From Verrucomicrobiota bacterium (lineage in GTDB: Bacteria; Verrucomicrobiota; Verrucomicrobiia; JABWAM01), in contig JAHFSY010000036.1 in assembly GCA_023269615.1 (NCBI GenBank), positions 1 to 44,577 on the forward strand: a DNA stretch of 44,577 nt. The letters are read 5' to 3'. Of the stretch, positions 34,268 to 44,084 are shown piece after piece; the first letter of the stretch is position 1; every line of letters starts with the position of its first letter. The position numbers and the translations under genes are program-made. The notes below the pieces were generated by a model, which had not been told where the DNA came from, did not search any database, and worked only from the letters and a program-made list of their open reading frames with translations.

Positions 34268-35350
34268 TTATTTGTTTAGCAGCCGCCCGACCGCTTGTTG
34301 GGCTTCTTCCAGCGTGATTGCGCTCATGCAGGCGCGCGTCTTTGTCCAATCGCAATGAGGTTTGCGGTCGCGGGAGCATGGGCAGTCGTGGACCAGGACG
34401 GCGTTGGGCACGGCCCAGGGTTGCCAGTTATGGAAGCCGGTCGGGCCGAAGAATGCGACGGACGGGATGCCTTGGGACGCGGCGATGTGCATCGGGGCGG
34501 AATCTACTCCGACGAATAGTTTTGAACGTTTCACCAGAGCCGCCCATTGGGTGAGGCTCAATTTTCCGAGGATGGTGCGGGGGTTGCTTTTGCACAGCGC
34601 CAGCACCTTGTTCACTCGCTCCAGCTCCTTTGCGTCGGGGCCGCAGGTGACGATCACTGGAGTATTATTTGTTGTTTGCAGCCAGTCAATCAATGCCGCG
34701 AACCGATCGTCCTCCCAGCATTTGAAAAGCCAGCGCGAGGTGGGATGTGCCACTGCGAAGGTTCCATCCGTCACTCCGAGCGTTTGCAATGTTTCGCGGA
34801 TGGACTGCTCGTCTTCTTTGGAAAAGTGCATCTCCATTTTAGGCGATGACGTGGTGATGCCGAAGGGCTCGATGACGCCCAGATTTTTTTTGACCTCGTG
34901 CAAATCTGGGTCGGTCGGGTAGGGGGTGGGGTGGGTGTACATCCAGCGTTTGCCGATGAATCCTTTTCGCAGATCGTAGGCCAGGCGGTAGCGCGCGCCG
35001 CTGAACCACGCGAGCCACGCGGGGCGGTCGGCGGAGGTGAGGTCCACTGTCATGTCGAAACCGCGCTGCCGCAGTCCCATTGCAAATTCACATTCGCGCG
35101 CGATTCGTCCGAGTGAAGGCCCCTTCATGCGACGGCGCGGAAAGAGAATGACTTCCTCGAGCAGGGGGTGGTGTTCCACGACGGATTGGGTGCCTTCATC
35201 CACGAGGATGGAGATGCGTGCCTCGGGGAAGGTTTCATGCAGGGCACGAATGCAGGGGGTGGTGAGAAGCACATCGCCGATGTGCTTGAGTTTCATCAGC
35301 AAAATCTTTCTAATGCCAGTGAAGGCTTTGGATGGCGGCAGTGGATCCAT
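34268..35350 (-). CDS. Glycosyltransferase family 9 (heptosyltransferase-like)
   Basis: The 360-residue protein shows LLMKLKHIGDVLLTTPCIRAL near the start and GVDSAPMHIAASQGIPSVAFFG near residue 295, both GT9 signatures. A Cys/His-rich stretch (HDCPCSRDRKPHCDW) near residue 325 recurs in GT9 proteins of lipopolysaccharide assembly. It is the first gene of the minus-strand GT9 pair and is divergent from the GT4 gene at 35367 with only 16 bp between starts, so their 5' signals must overlap. Confidence 0.9.
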   Translation of the reverse strand: MDPLPPSKAFTGIRKILLMKLKHIGDVLLTTPCIRALHETFPEARISILVDEGTQSVVEHHPLLEEVILFPRRRMKGPSLGRIARECEFAMGLRQRGFDMTVDLTSADRPAWLAWFSGARYRLAYDLRKGFIGKRWMYTHPTPYPTDPDLHEVKKNLGVIEPFGITTSSPKMEMHFSKEDEQSIRETLQTLGVTDGTFAVAHPTSRWLFKCWEDDRFAALIDWLQTTNNTPVIVTCGPDAKELERVNKVLALCKSNPRTILGKLSLTQWAALVKRSKLFVGVDSAPMHIAASQGIPSVAFFGPTGFHNWQPWAVPNAVLVHDCPCSRDRKPHCDWTKTRACMSAITLEEAQQAVGRLLNK

Positions 35351-35366
35351 GGATTAAGGCTGAATC

Positions 35367-36590
35367 GTGTCACAACCTCATCGAAAACTCAAAATTGTTC
35401 ATACGGAAGCTTCCCTGGGATGGGGCGGGCAGGAAATCCGCGTGATGGTGGAATTGCGCGAGATGGCCAAACGCGGCCATCACACGGCCATCGTGGCCCC
35501 GCCCGATAGCGACATCTTTCGTCGAGGCCTCGATTTCCAGATCCAGACGCTGCCGCTCTCGATGCGACGCTCGGATTTTTTTCAGAACCTGCGATGGCTC
35601 AGCGATTTTTTCCGGGCGGAGAAGATTGACGTGGTCAACACGCACAGTTCACGCGACAGCTGGCTGGCTGGCTTCGCGGCGAGGCAGGCGAAAGTGCCCC
35701 TCGTCATCAAGACCCGTCATATTTCCGCGCGTGTGTCGCGTGGATGGCTGACCCGTCTGGTGTACCAGCATTTGCACGACTACATCATCACCACAAGCAA
35801 CGGGATTGCGGAGGACCTCGTGCAGTTCAACGGCTTCGTGCCCGACCACATTGGCGCGGTGCCCACGGGGGTGGATCTGAAGCGTTTTGACGTGGAGCGA
35901 CCGAAGGCCAACCTGCGTGCGGAACTGGGCCTGCCTCCGGATTCGCTGTTGATCGGGATGGTGTCGGTGTTGCGCAGCTGGAAGGGACACCCGGATTTTT
36001 TGCGAGCGGCACGCCAGGTGAAGGATCGTTGTCCCAACGCGTTTTTTGTGATTGTCGGGGAAGGCCCCCGTCGAAATCCGATCGAGGAGGACATCCTGGA
36101 AATGGAACTCGAGGATTTTGTGTTTCTCATCGGTCATCGCGACGAAATCCCACAGATCATGCGCGACCTCGATGTGTTTGTGCTTCCTTCGTATGCCAAT
36201 GAGGGCGTTCCGCAGGCGTTGCTCCAGGCGCTTGCAATGGAATGTCCGGTTGTCGCCACGGCGGTGGGAGGGATTCCCGAGGTTATTACGTCGGGCGTTC
36301 ACGGCCTGCTTTGCACACCGCAAAATCCCGATGAATTGGCGGCCAGCCTGTTGCAACTCGTTGAAAATCCAGAAAAGGCACGCATGATGGGATGCGCCGG
36401 GCGCCAGCGCATCATCGAACACTATTCTCTCCAAAACATGGTTGAAAAACTGGAAGACATTTATTACCGCATGCTCGTTCGCAAGGGCGTTCTGGGTATG
36501 GAAAATGGGGTGGGCACGGTTGGTTTTCAGAATCGTCGCAATGGAGTTCAGGAAGAGGATCTCGTTGAGGTTTCAAATGCGAAAAGCTGA
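35367..36590 (+). CDS. Glycosyltransferase family 4
   Basis: The 407-residue protein starts at a GTG (SQPHRKLKIVHTEASLGWGG). It has the GT-B fold: an N-terminal half with GGQE near residue 20, and a C-terminal half with GMVSVLRSWKGHPDFLRAA and the E-x7-E loop PSYANEGVPQALLQALAMECPVVAT in which the Glu residues bind the nucleotide-sugar phosphate. It should transfer a sugar from an activated donor onto a cell-envelope glycan. The next GT4 gene begins 30 bp downstream in the same direction. Confidence 0.92.
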   Translation: MSQPHRKLKIVHTEASLGWGGQEIRVMVELREMAKRGHHTAIVAPPDSDIFRRGLDFQIQTLPLSMRRSDFFQNLRWLSDFFRAEKIDVVNTHSSRDSWLAGFAARQAKVPLVIKTRHISARVSRGWLTRLVYQHLHDYIITTSNGIAEDLVQFNGFVPDHIGAVPTGVDLKRFDVERPKANLRAELGLPPDSLLIGMVSVLRSWKGHPDFLRAARQVKDRCPNAFFVIVGEGPRRNPIEEDILEMELEDFVFLIGHRDEIPQIMRDLDVFVLPSYANEGVPQALLQALAMECPVVATAVGGIPEVITSGVHGLLCTPQNPDELAASLLQLVENPEKARMMGCAGRQRIIEHYSLQNMVEKLEDIYYRMLVRKGVLGMENGVGTVGFQNRRNGVQEEDLVEVSNAKS

Positions 36591-36620
36591 GCTTGTCGTG
36601 AAAAGCAGGCGGGGCGTCCG

Positions 36621-37718
36621 GTGAAAATCTGGCTTTTAAGACGCCGCTACACGGCGACAGGCGGGGCGGAGCGGTTCACTCAAAGGCTTGCGGCGATGCT
36701 GCACCAGCGGGGTCACGAAGTATGGATCGCCGCGGAAAAATGGCCGGAGCCCACGGATGGTTCGTACCGTACGCTGAAAATCTCGAGCAGCGGCCCACCC
36801 GCGTACGACAAGGCGGTTTTTCCCCGCATCGTCGGGCGCAACGACGGGTTGATTTTCAGCCTCGAACGCACGCGGCGCCAGCACATCTTTCGCGCAGGTG
36901 ACGGCGTCCATGCCGCATGGCTTGACCGCCGCGGGCGTTTTCAATCCGGCATGCAACGCCTCTGGGCTTCATGGAGCCGGAAACACCAGGCGCTTCTCGA
37001 TCTGGAGAAGAAAACATTCCAGGCGCAGGCGACGGAATGGGTGGTCGCGAACTCGCCCATGGTGAAACGCGAAATTCTGGATCGCTTCCCATATCCCGAG
37101 GATCGCATTCGCGTGATTCATCCCGGCGTGGACCTCGAAACTTTCCGCCCCTGCACCGACGCAAACCATCGGTTGGAATTACGCCGTGCGCTCGGGATCC
37201 CCCACGACGCCGTGACCTGGTGTTTTGTTGGTTCAGGTTTTGAGCGGAAGGGATTGCTGTGGGCCATCCAGATCGCCGCAGCTCAACGAAAGCCCCAGGT
37301 CCGGCTTGTCGTGCTGGGGAAGGGGAAACGAAATCCATTCGTCCACGCCGCCGAGAAACTCGGCCTGGGAGATCGTTTTCTTTTTGCCATGGAGGGAACA
37401 CCCGCCCTTGATGTGTACCATGCATCCGACGCATTCATCCTGCCGACGATTTATGACCCGTGCTCCAACGCCACGCTGGAAGCGGCGGCATGCGGGCTCC
37501 CGGTGATCACCACCACCGGAAACGGAGCGGCCGAGTGGGCCCACGGCCTCGTGATCGCCGACCCCTCGAGCACGGATGAGTGCGCCGAACTCTGCAGCGT
37601 CTACGCCCGGCCGTTGGATGTCTCGACTTGCGATATGAAATCGAGGGCGGAACTGGACGAGCGCCCGTGCTGGGAAGCGATGATGGGAGTGATTGGGGAC
37701 GCGGCGAAGAATATTTGA
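36621..37718 (+). CDS. Glycosyltransferase family 4 (WaaG-like)
   Basis: The 365-residue protein starts at a GTG (KIWLLRRRYTATGGAERF), with the GGAERF acceptor-side motif. The donor-binding loop near residue 275 reads LPTIYDPCSNATLEAAACGLPVITT, as in WaaG-type glucosyltransferases of the lipopolysaccharide core; GSGFERKGL precedes it. With the two GT9 genes it forms a four-gene envelope-glycan cluster. The convergent aminotransferase gene ends 23 bp downstream. Confidence 0.9.
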   Translation: MKIWLLRRRYTATGGAERFTQRLAAMLHQRGHEVWIAAEKWPEPTDGSYRTLKISSSGPPAYDKAVFPRIVGRNDGLIFSLERTRRQHIFRAGDGVHAAWLDRRGRFQSGMQRLWASWSRKHQALLDLEKKTFQAQATEWVVANSPMVKREILDRFPYPEDRIRVIHPGVDLETFRPCTDANHRLELRRALGIPHDAVTWCFVGSGFERKGLLWAIQIAAAQRKPQVRLVVLGKGKRNPFVHAAEKLGLGDRFLFAMEGTPALDVYHASDAFILPTIYDPCSNATLEAAACGLPVITTTGNGAAEWAHGLVIADPSSTDECAELCSVYARPLDVSTCDMKSRAELDERPCWEAMMGVIGDAAKNI

Positions 37719-37741
37719 TCGTTTGTTTCCGATCCTGCTCC

Positions 37742-39103
37742 TCATTGCACGACGGCTCGGATGCTCTCTCGCAGGACATGGATGCTTTCCTCGAGGGCTT
37801 CCTGGTTGATCGTGAGCGGCGGGGCAATTTTCACCGACGCGCCGCCGAAGCCGACCGGCGCGAACATCAGCACGCCCCGCTCGTACATTTGCTGGACGAT
37901 GGCGAAGGCGGTGTCGCCATCGGGTTCCTCTCCGCCAGGCTTGACCATCTGCACTGCGGCCACGAGTCCCTTGCCGTGGACTGCACCGATGTTCTTTGGA
38001 AATTCCTTTTGAATTTTTCCGAGTTCACGATGAAGGATGTCGCCCATGCGCGCCGCGTTCTCGACGAGTTTCTCACGGTCAATGAGTTCGAGGTTGGCGA
38101 TTGCCGCGGCGCAGCAGATCGGATTCGCGGAATGGGTCGAGGTCATGGAGCCCGGCGGATAAAGATCCATCACCTCGCGGCTTGCAAAGATGGCGGAAAG
38201 CGGGAGCGAGCCTGAGATGCCCTTGCCACAGCAGATCATGTCGGCCTTCACGCCGTAATGCTCGAAGCCGAAATATTTTCCAGTGCGCCCGAAGCCCGCC
38301 TGCACTTCATCAAACACCAGCAGCACGTTGTTTTCATCGCACCACACACGGAGTTTCTGGATGTACGCCTTGTCGGCAAAACTCGCCGTGCCGCCCTGGT
38401 ACGTCTCGAGCAGCACGCCGCAGACGTCCGTGGAGTTCACCTTCGCGTCGGCGAGGCTTTTCACAAACAGGTCGAAACTCACGTCCTTGCAGCGGAAGCC
38501 ATCAGGGAAGGGGACCTGGACCATCTGCGGGTCGAGGTTGCCGATCCATGACTTGAGTGCGGGGATGCCTCCGACCATCTGGGAGCCGAGCGTGCGACCG
38601 TGGAATCCGTTGACGAAGCTGACCATCACACGCTTGGAAGCGGAGATTTTTTGCCCGCGCGTGCGGCAGAGCTTGATGGCGCATTCGATGGTTTCCGAGC
38701 CGGTTGAAAGAGGGAAGACCTTGTCGAGATGTTTGGGCGCGCGTTCCACGAGCATGCGCGCGAGCGTGCCGCGCAGCTTGTGAGGGAAGAGATAGTTCGT
38801 GAGTAGCCCGCTCTGCGCCTGGGCCACGACGGCGTCAATGATCTCCTTGCGTCCGTGTCCCGCGTTGGTGACGAGCACGCCGCTCGACCAATCAATCCAG
38901 CGGTTGCCCCAGAAATCGTTGACGAGAAAGTTTTCGCCATTTTTCCAGATGATGGGAGGCATGCCGCCCATGGACTGCGGCTCGTACTTGCGGATTTCCT
39001 CGAGGATGGGAAGGGACTCGGGAACCGGAAGCGCGGTCTTGATCGTCCGGTATTTCGTCTGAACGGGCGGAAGATTTCTCGGAGTCGAGGGGAAGGTGGG
39101 CAT
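37742..39103 (-). CDS. Class III pyridoxal-phosphate aminotransferase
   Basis: The 453-residue protein has the class III (omega-aminotransferase) motifs: STGSE at 133-137 for the phosphate, FHGRT near 167-171, FDEVQAGFGRTG with D265 on the cofactor nitrogen, and GKGISGSLPLSA with K294 as the Schiff-base lysine. It resembles 4-aminobutyrate and acetylornithine aminotransferases, and transfers an amino group from a primary amine to a 2-oxo acid. It is transcribed alone, convergent with the GT4 gene. The exact substrate is not settled by sequence. Confidence 0.9.
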   Translation of the reverse strand: MPTFPSTPRNLPPVQTKYRTIKTALPVPESLPILEEIRKYEPQSMGGMPPIIWKNGENFLVNDFWGNRWIDWSSGVLVTNAGHGRKEIIDAVVAQAQSGLLTNYLFPHKLRGTLARMLVERAPKHLDKVFPLSTGSETIECAIKLCRTRGQKISASKRVMVSFVNGFHGRTLGSQMVGGIPALKSWIGNLDPQMVQVPFPDGFRCKDVSFDLFVKSLADAKVNSTDVCGVLLETYQGGTASFADKAYIQKLRVWCDENNVLLVFDEVQAGFGRTGKYFGFEHYGVKADMICCGKGISGSLPLSAIFASREVMDLYPPGSMTSTHSANPICCAAAIANLELIDREKLVENAARMGDILHRELGKIQKEFPKNIGAVHGKGLVAAVQMVKPGGEEPDGDTAFAIVQQMYERGVLMFAPVGFGGASVKIAPPLTINQEALEESIHVLRESIRAVVQ

Positions 39104-39201
39104 GGGCTCGGAGAATTAACGGATTTATACCGGGTGTTCCAGAGGAAACTCGTGCTGCAAGCCGGGGCGTGACTGTAGGGGAGGTGTGAACAACCTCATA
39201 T

Positions 39202-40392
39202 TCAGGCTTCCAAAATGGGAAACATTTTTTCGTCGAAGCGGACGAAGCGGCTGCCGTTTTGGACGCTCAGGCGGAAGGCTTCATTCACTGCGGTTCCGAT
39301 CAAGGCCTGCGTGGGCAAGGGACGGGTTTTTTCCAGTTGCTCGAGCATCGCGGGACGCGCAGATGGACCGGCGGCGTGGAGTTTTCGAATGTCTTCGAGC
39401 GGTTGCAGGATGCTTTCGCCTCCGTAACCGACCCATGAAGTTTTCGCTGGATCATCCCAGTCGTTGTACGGCTTGAAGAAGTGCGGGTTGTAACGCTGCA
39501 CGCCGCCGCTCTGCGTGACGAAGTTGGAATTGCGGTCGGCATGGTCCGCGCGATATTCGCCTTCCGTGCCAGTGAGCTGCAGCCCCTGGTTGGTGAGATT
39601 CGGGTTGGACTCGGGAAGGACCCAGGATGTCTGCACATAGAGCACAGATCCATCCTCCCATTCAACGATCGCCTGGCCGGCGTCCTTCGCCTTCTTGCCG
39701 AGCTTGGGAAGAAGCTTGGCCTGCGCGAAGCCCGCCACGCGTTTTGGCGTGAGGCCCGTGATGAAATGGTAGGCGTCCACGTAATGGCAACCGATGTATT
39801 CAAACGATGAACTTTCGGCGGCCCAAAGCGCAAAATATTTAAGGGGCATCTCGCGACGCTCCTCGATCCAGGCATGGCCGCAGAGCATCTCGCCGAGCTC
39901 GCCCTTGCTGAATTTATATTTTGCGGCACGCACCGCCTTGTCGTGGCGCTTGTGATAGTCGGTGTACACGTAGAGATTTTTCTGCCTTGCGAGGCGCGCG
40001 ATCTCGTGGGCATCCGACACCTTCAGGCAGAGCGGCTTCTGGACAATCACATCGTGGCCCGAGGCCAGCGCCTCGAGGATCACGGGAGTGTGCAGATGAT
40101 CGGGTGTTGCAACCAGGACAGCGGCGGGCCCCTTCAGTTTGCGGATGGCCTCCTTGTAGCAATCGGCATCGGAATGTTCGGGATCCTTTGCGTCGGGCAG
40201 CCCGTCCCATTTCTCGTCGGGAAATTGTTTTCGCAGTTCGTGGATGGTTTTGGCGCGTCGCGATGCCAGTGTGACATCCCCGATCCACCCCTCCTTGCGC
40301 GCCTGGAGCAGGGTGGGGAGGATCACTTCCGCCGTGATCATGCCGCCACCGACAACAACCACGTTGAGCGCCGGGAGGTTTTTTAGACTCAT
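39202..40392 (-). CDS. Gfo/Idh/MocA-family oxidoreductase
   Basis: The 396-residue protein has an N-terminal Rossmann fold (NVVVVGGGMITAEVIL at 10-25), a VQKPLCL motif with K119 equivalent to the family EKP lysine (Glu replaced by Gln), and GCHYVDAYHFITG with the candidate catalytic His further on. It oxidises or reduces a sugar or inositol-like substrate with NAD(P) in the cytoplasm. It lies alone, 98 bp upstream of the aminotransferase gene and 48 bp downstream of ppnP, all on the minus strand. Confidence 0.9.
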   Translation of the reverse strand: MSLKNLPALNVVVVGGGMITAEVILPTLLQARKEGWIGDVTLASRRAKTIHELRKQFPDEKWDGLPDAKDPEHSDADCYKEAIRKLKGPAAVLVATPDHLHTPVILEALASGHDVIVQKPLCLKVSDAHEIARLARQKNLYVYTDYHKRHDKAVRAAKYKFSKGELGEMLCGHAWIEERREMPLKYFALWAAESSSFEYIGCHYVDAYHFITGLTPKRVAGFAQAKLLPKLGKKAKDAGQAIVEWEDGSVLYVQTSWVLPESNPNLTNQGLQLTGTEGEYRADHADRNSNFVTQSGGVQRYNPHFFKPYNDWDDPAKTSWVGYGGESILQPLEDIRKLHAAGPSARPAMLEQLEKTRPLPTQALIGTAVNEAFRLSVQNGSRFVRFDEKMFPILEA

Positions 40393-40440
40393 GAGGCCAT
40401 GCTACTAGGTAACAGCAGCGCTGTCAATGCCTTGGGGGCG

Positions 40441-40794
40441 CTACGATTTCAGAAACGAGCAGATGTATTCGCAGATGCCTTTTTCGACCTCGATGTCGAA
40501 ACCGGAATTGGCGGCGACATCGAAAGATTGGCCGGCGGCAAATTCCTTCCCCTGGCTCTGCCCATCCAGCTTGACGCGGCAATTTCCGGCGATGATCTCC
40601 ATGCGCTCGGCAAGCTGCGTGCCGAAATGGAAGGAGCCGGGATAAATCATCCCGAGGGTCTTCTTGCTGCCGTCGGGAAAGAGGATGGAATGGCTGACGA
40701 CCTTGCCGTCGAAATAGATATTGGCCTTGGCAACGGCGGTCACGTTCGAAAATTGTTCGGGGATTTTTGACATGAGGATTAGGTAGTCGGACAT
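40441..40794 (-). CDS. ppnP: Pyrimidine/purine nucleoside phosphorylase
   Basis: The 117-residue protein belongs to the DUF1255/PpnP cupin family, which splits purine and pyrimidine nucleosides with phosphate to base and ribose-1-phosphate. NIYFDGKVVSHSILFPDG, then a PGSFHFGT segment and a GQSFDVAANSGFDIEVE segment, give the single cupin. Two start codons are possible: 40794 (used here) and 40773, the latter closer to the usual ~95-110 length; no Shine-Dalgarno decides. It is divergent from the kinase gene by 86 bp. Confidence 0.88.
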   Translation of the reverse strand: MSDYLILMSKIPEQFSNVTAVAKANIYFDGKVVSHSILFPDGSKKTLGMIYPGSFHFGTQLAERMEIIAGNCRVKLDGQSQGKEFAAGQSFDVAANSGFDIEVEKGICEYICSFLKS

Positions 40795-40880
40795 GGTGCG
40801 GGATGCAAGGGAGAATGGAAGTCGAAATCCGGAACACCAACTTGTTTGCCTTTTGAGACGGGGTTTGCTCCATTGAACTC

Positions 40881-42569
40881 ATGATGACCGGCTTTGGTAG
40901 GTACAACCTGCTTTGCAAGCTGGGCGAGGGAGGGATGGGGGAGCTCCACCTGGCCCGGCAAAAAACGCTCAAGCGCTTTTGTGCCATCAAGCTGATTCTG
41001 AACCAGCCCGCGGTCAACGAGGAGATGTCCTCACGCTTCCTGCAGGAGGCGAGGGCCGCCGCCCTCCTGTCGCATCCCTGCCTTGTCCATGTCATTGATT
41101 GCGACAAGCAGAACGGGCAGATGTTCATCGCGATGGAATTTGTGGAGGGGATGACCCTGACGGAAGTGATGCAGCAACACGGACGGCTTCCGCTTCCACT
41201 GGTGTTGTATTGGATTCACCAGACGGCGGCGGGGCTTGAGTACATTCATGGGAAGAAGGTTGTTCATCGTGATATCAAGTCACAAAATGTGATGGTGGAT
41301 TCCGAGGGTGCGGTGAAAATCGTGGACCTTGGGCTGGCCAAGCTTCACGGCGAGGGAGACAGCGGCATGACGATGACCGGAGCGTGCATGGGATCGCCGC
41401 ATTACATGAGCCCGGAGCAGATCGAGGATTCCAAGAGCGTGGATCACCGGACCGATTTGTATTCCCTGGGGATTGTCATGTACGAGTTGCTGGTTGGAAA
41501 GCCGCCTTTTTCGGGCAAGACTTCCGCCTCGGCGGTGATGATGGCCCACATCAAAGACCCCATTCCATCCGTCAAGGAATCCTGCCCGGAATTTGCCGGG
41601 GCACTGGATGCCCTGATTGCGAGGCTGACGGCCAAACGGCCGGCCGATCGCATGCCTTCGGCCGGGGAACTGGTTCAGGAACTTCAGCCCTTGCTGGCGC
41701 GCCATCCCCTCGACCAGGACTCGAACCGTCTATGGTCCCGCCTGGATTTCCTGAGTCGCAAGGTCCAAAGCATCCTGATAAAAAATCGTGTTGATATTCG
41801 TCGGGTGGACGATGACCTCGATGCTCCGCGGCCCGAGCCCGAAGCGGTCCGCCTGGCCGGGCCTCGTCGGGAACGTGTGGTTCCCGCACGTGTGGTTGCC
41901 GCGGCACCCGCCCCCCGGAAGCGTTCCCGCTGGCGGGTCTCGCCAACCTTCGTTATTTTTCTCCTGCTTCTTGGCGGGGGATGGTATTTTTTCCACACGC
42001 ATCCCAATGAGGCGAGGGATGTTGGCAACAAGTTCAGTCTCTTCATCGAGGACGCGAAAGACCTGCTTCCAAAGCAGACCCTCATTCCGAAGGAGGATCT
42101 CAAGCCGTTGTTCTCCCAGCCCAAGTTCGATCCCCTTGGGAAAACGATCTCGGAAATCGTTGCGGAATGGGGGGAACCTGCAAGCACTGCCGAAATGGGC
42201 GATGAAACCGTACTCACCTTTGGCAGCGGCATGGTTACAATGAAGGATGGGAAGGCGACTGACTTCAAACCAAAGACATGGTTTCCGGGAAACTCCGGTG
42301 GATCGGGTTCAGCGGCGAGTCCACCAAACAGCAACCTGGCGCAAAAAGAGGAACAGCAGATGCGGCTTAAACGCACGGAGAGTGAGTTGAGGGGGCTTCA
42401 AGGTGAGTTGAGCAAGGTCAGCCAGGAATATCCGCCAACCAATGTGACCGACGACGGCCGGGATATGTTTTTCGCGGAGAAATCCAGGAAGATGAAGGAC
42501 CTGGAGGAGAAAATCCGCCAGGTTGAGGCGGACATCGTGGCCATGAAGGATCGCATCTCAAAATTTTGA
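40881..42569 (+). CDS. Membrane Ser/Thr protein kinase with extracytoplasmic BamE-like and coiled-coil tail
   Basis: The 562-residue protein has a kinase domain at ~7-270: GEGGMG loop (15-20), K37, HRDIKSQN with D131, a DLG (not DFG) magnesium site at 149-151, SPHYMSPEQ, and DLYSLG. It is probably active. A Pro/Arg-rich linker leads to one membrane helix (~353-371). Outside the cytoplasm, residues ~417-462 (PLGKTISEIVAEWGEPAST... to MKDGKATDF) resemble the BamE/SmpA-type small domain, and ~488-516 and ~535-560 look like coiled coils. This is the usual planctomycete/verrucomicrobial receptor-kinase architecture. Two adjacent ATGs are possible starts. The signal it senses is unknown. Confidence 0.88.
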   Translation: MMTGFGRYNLLCKLGEGGMGELHLARQKTLKRFCAIKLILNQPAVNEEMSSRFLQEARAAALLSHPCLVHVIDCDKQNGQMFIAMEFVEGMTLTEVMQQHGRLPLPLVLYWIHQTAAGLEYIHGKKVVHRDIKSQNVMVDSEGAVKIVDLGLAKLHGEGDSGMTMTGACMGSPHYMSPEQIEDSKSVDHRTDLYSLGIVMYELLVGKPPFSGKTSASAVMMAHIKDPIPSVKESCPEFAGALDALIARLTAKRPADRMPSAGELVQELQPLLARHPLDQDSNRLWSRLDFLSRKVQSILIKNRVDIRRVDDDLDAPRPEPEAVRLAGPRRERVVPARVVAAAPAPRKRSRWRVSPTFVIFLLLLGGGWYFFHTHPNEARDVGNKFSLFIEDAKDLLPKQTLIPKEDLKPLFSQPKFDPLGKTISEIVAEWGEPASTAEMGDETVLTFGSGMVTMKDGKATDFKPKTWFPGNSGGSGSAASPPNSNLAQKEEQQMRLKRTESELRGLQGELSKVSQEYPPTNVTDDGRDMFFAEKSRKMKDLEEKIRQVEADIVAMKDRISKF

Positions 42570-42706
42570 TGATCCGCATTTCGTGGGACAGCGCGCCGCC
42601 CACATCTCTCGCGCTTGCGTAATCACGGAAACTCGGCTAGCGTTCCAGACTCACTTTTCCCGCATGCTTGAATACTTTCGGGAATCAACCTCAATCAGCC
42701 ACACCC
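42570..42706 (+). other. Leader region of ahcY
   Basis: The 137-bp gap contains a weak stem TTCCCG...CGGGAA (42657-42684) shortly before the ahcY ATG. I could not match it to the conserved SAH or SAM riboswitch cores, so no riboswitch is called. Confidence 0.3.
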
Positions 42707-44080
42707 ATGCCTACAGCCACTGCAGAGTCAAAAAAGACGACACGAAACGGTTCCAACGCCAGAGCCGGCAAGACCGGGGCCAACGATTTCAAGGTCGCCG
42801 ACATCAAGCTGGCGGAGTGGGGACGCAAGGAAATCACCATTGCCGAGTCCGAGATGCCCGGCCTCATGGCCCTCCGCGCCGAGTACAAGGGCAAGAAACC
42901 GCTCAAAGACGCGCGCATTGCGGGCTGCCTCCACATGACGATCCAGACGGCCGTGCTCATCGAAACACTCACCGACCTGGGCGCTGAGGTGCGCTGGAGC
43001 TCCTGCAATATTTTTTCCACGCAGGACCACGCTGCCGCCGCCATCGCCGCGACAGGTGTTCCTGTCTTCGCATGGAAGGGCATGAATGCCGAGGAATTCG
43101 ACTGGTGCATCGAGCAGTCTCTCTTCTGGCCGGATGGACGCGGGCTCAACATGATCCTCGATGACGGCGGCGACCTCACCTCCATGGTCCATAACAAATA
43201 TCCAAAGCTCCTCGCCGACATCCACGGCCTCAGCGAGGAAACGACCACGGGCGTCCATCGCCTCTACCAGATGATGCAGAAGGGCGAGCTCAAGATCCCC
43301 GCCATCAACGTCAATGACTCGTGCACGAAATCCAAATTCGACAACCTGTACGGATGCCGTGAGTCGCTGCTCGACGGCATCAAGCGCGCGACGAGCGTGA
43401 TGGTCGCCGGCAAGGTTGCCGTCGTATGCGGCTATGGCGATGTGGGCAAGGGCTGCGCGCAATCTCTGCGGGGTCAGGGCGCGCGGGTGATCGTCACGGA
43501 AATTGATCCGATCAACGCGTTGCAGGCCTCCATGGAAGGGTTTCAGGTCACGACCATGGATGAAGCCGCGCCCCAGGCGGACATCCTGGTGACGGCGACC
43601 GGTTGTCGCGACGTGGTGACGCGCAAGCATCTCGACGCGTTGCGCGACCAGGCGATCGTTTGCAACATCGGGCACTTCGATCTGGAGATTGATGTCGCCA
43701 GCGTGTTCAACGACCCGAAGCTCAAGCGCCACAACATCAAGCCGCAGGTGGACCAGGTGGAATGGCCAAACGGCAAGCGCGTGACCATCCTCGCGGAGGG
43801 CCGTCTCGTGAATCTCGGCTGCGCCACGGGGCATCCGAGCTTCGTGATGAGTGCCTCCTTCACCAACCAGGTGATGGCACAGATCGAGATCTGGGAAAAT
43901 CGCGGCAAGGGCAAGTACAAGAACGAGGTCTACGTTCTGCCCAAGGCTCTCGACGAAAAGGTGGCGTCGCTGCATCTCGGCAAGCTGGGAGTGAAGCTGA
44001 CCAAGCTCACGGCGTCGCAAGCCGAATATCTTGGCATCTCTCCGAGCGGCCCCTTCAAGCCGGACCACTACCGCTACTGA
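42707..44080 (+). CDS. ahcY: Adenosylhomocysteinase
   Basis: The 457-residue protein hydrolyses S-adenosylhomocysteine to adenosine and homocysteine in the methyl cycle. [14 protein letters not shown] and [15 protein letters not shown] are the substrate-site motifs; [15 protein letters not shown] and [15 protein letters not shown] (GxGxxG, from 241) give the NAD site; the C-terminus KPDHYRY is invariant in the family. The start is the ATG at 42707 ([10 protein letters not shown]), not the upstream TTG at 42668. The first ~25 residues are a low-complexity, poorly conserved tail. Riboflavin synthase follows after 4 bp. Confidence 0.97.
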   Translation: MPTATAESKKTTRNGSNARAGKTGANDFKVADIKLAEWGRKEITIAESEMPGLMALRAEYKGKKPLKDARIAGCLHMTIQTAVLIETLTDLGAEVRWSSCNIFSTQDHAAAAIAATGVPVFAWKGMNAEEFDWCIEQSLFWPDGRGLNMILDDGGDLTSMVHNKYPKLLADIHGLSEETTTGVHRLYQMMQKGELKIPAINVNDSCTKSKFDNLYGCRESLLDGIKRATSVMVAGKVAVVCGYGDVGKGCAQSLRGQGARVIVTEIDPINALQASMEGFQVTTMDEAAPQADILVTATGCRDVVTRKHLDALRDQAIVCNIGHFDLEIDVASVFNDPKLKRHNIKPQVDQVEWPNGKRVTILAEGRLVNLGCATGHPSFVMSASFTNQVMAQIEIWENRGKGKYKNEVYVLPKALDEKVASLHLGKLGVKLTKLTASQAEYLGISPSGPFKPDHYRY

Positions 44081-44084
44081 AATC

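Noticed and set aside
42570..42706. SAH or SAM riboswitch upstream of ahcY
   Set aside because: The context is right, but the conserved core bases could not be found; only a weak 6-bp stem is present. A covariance-model search would decide.
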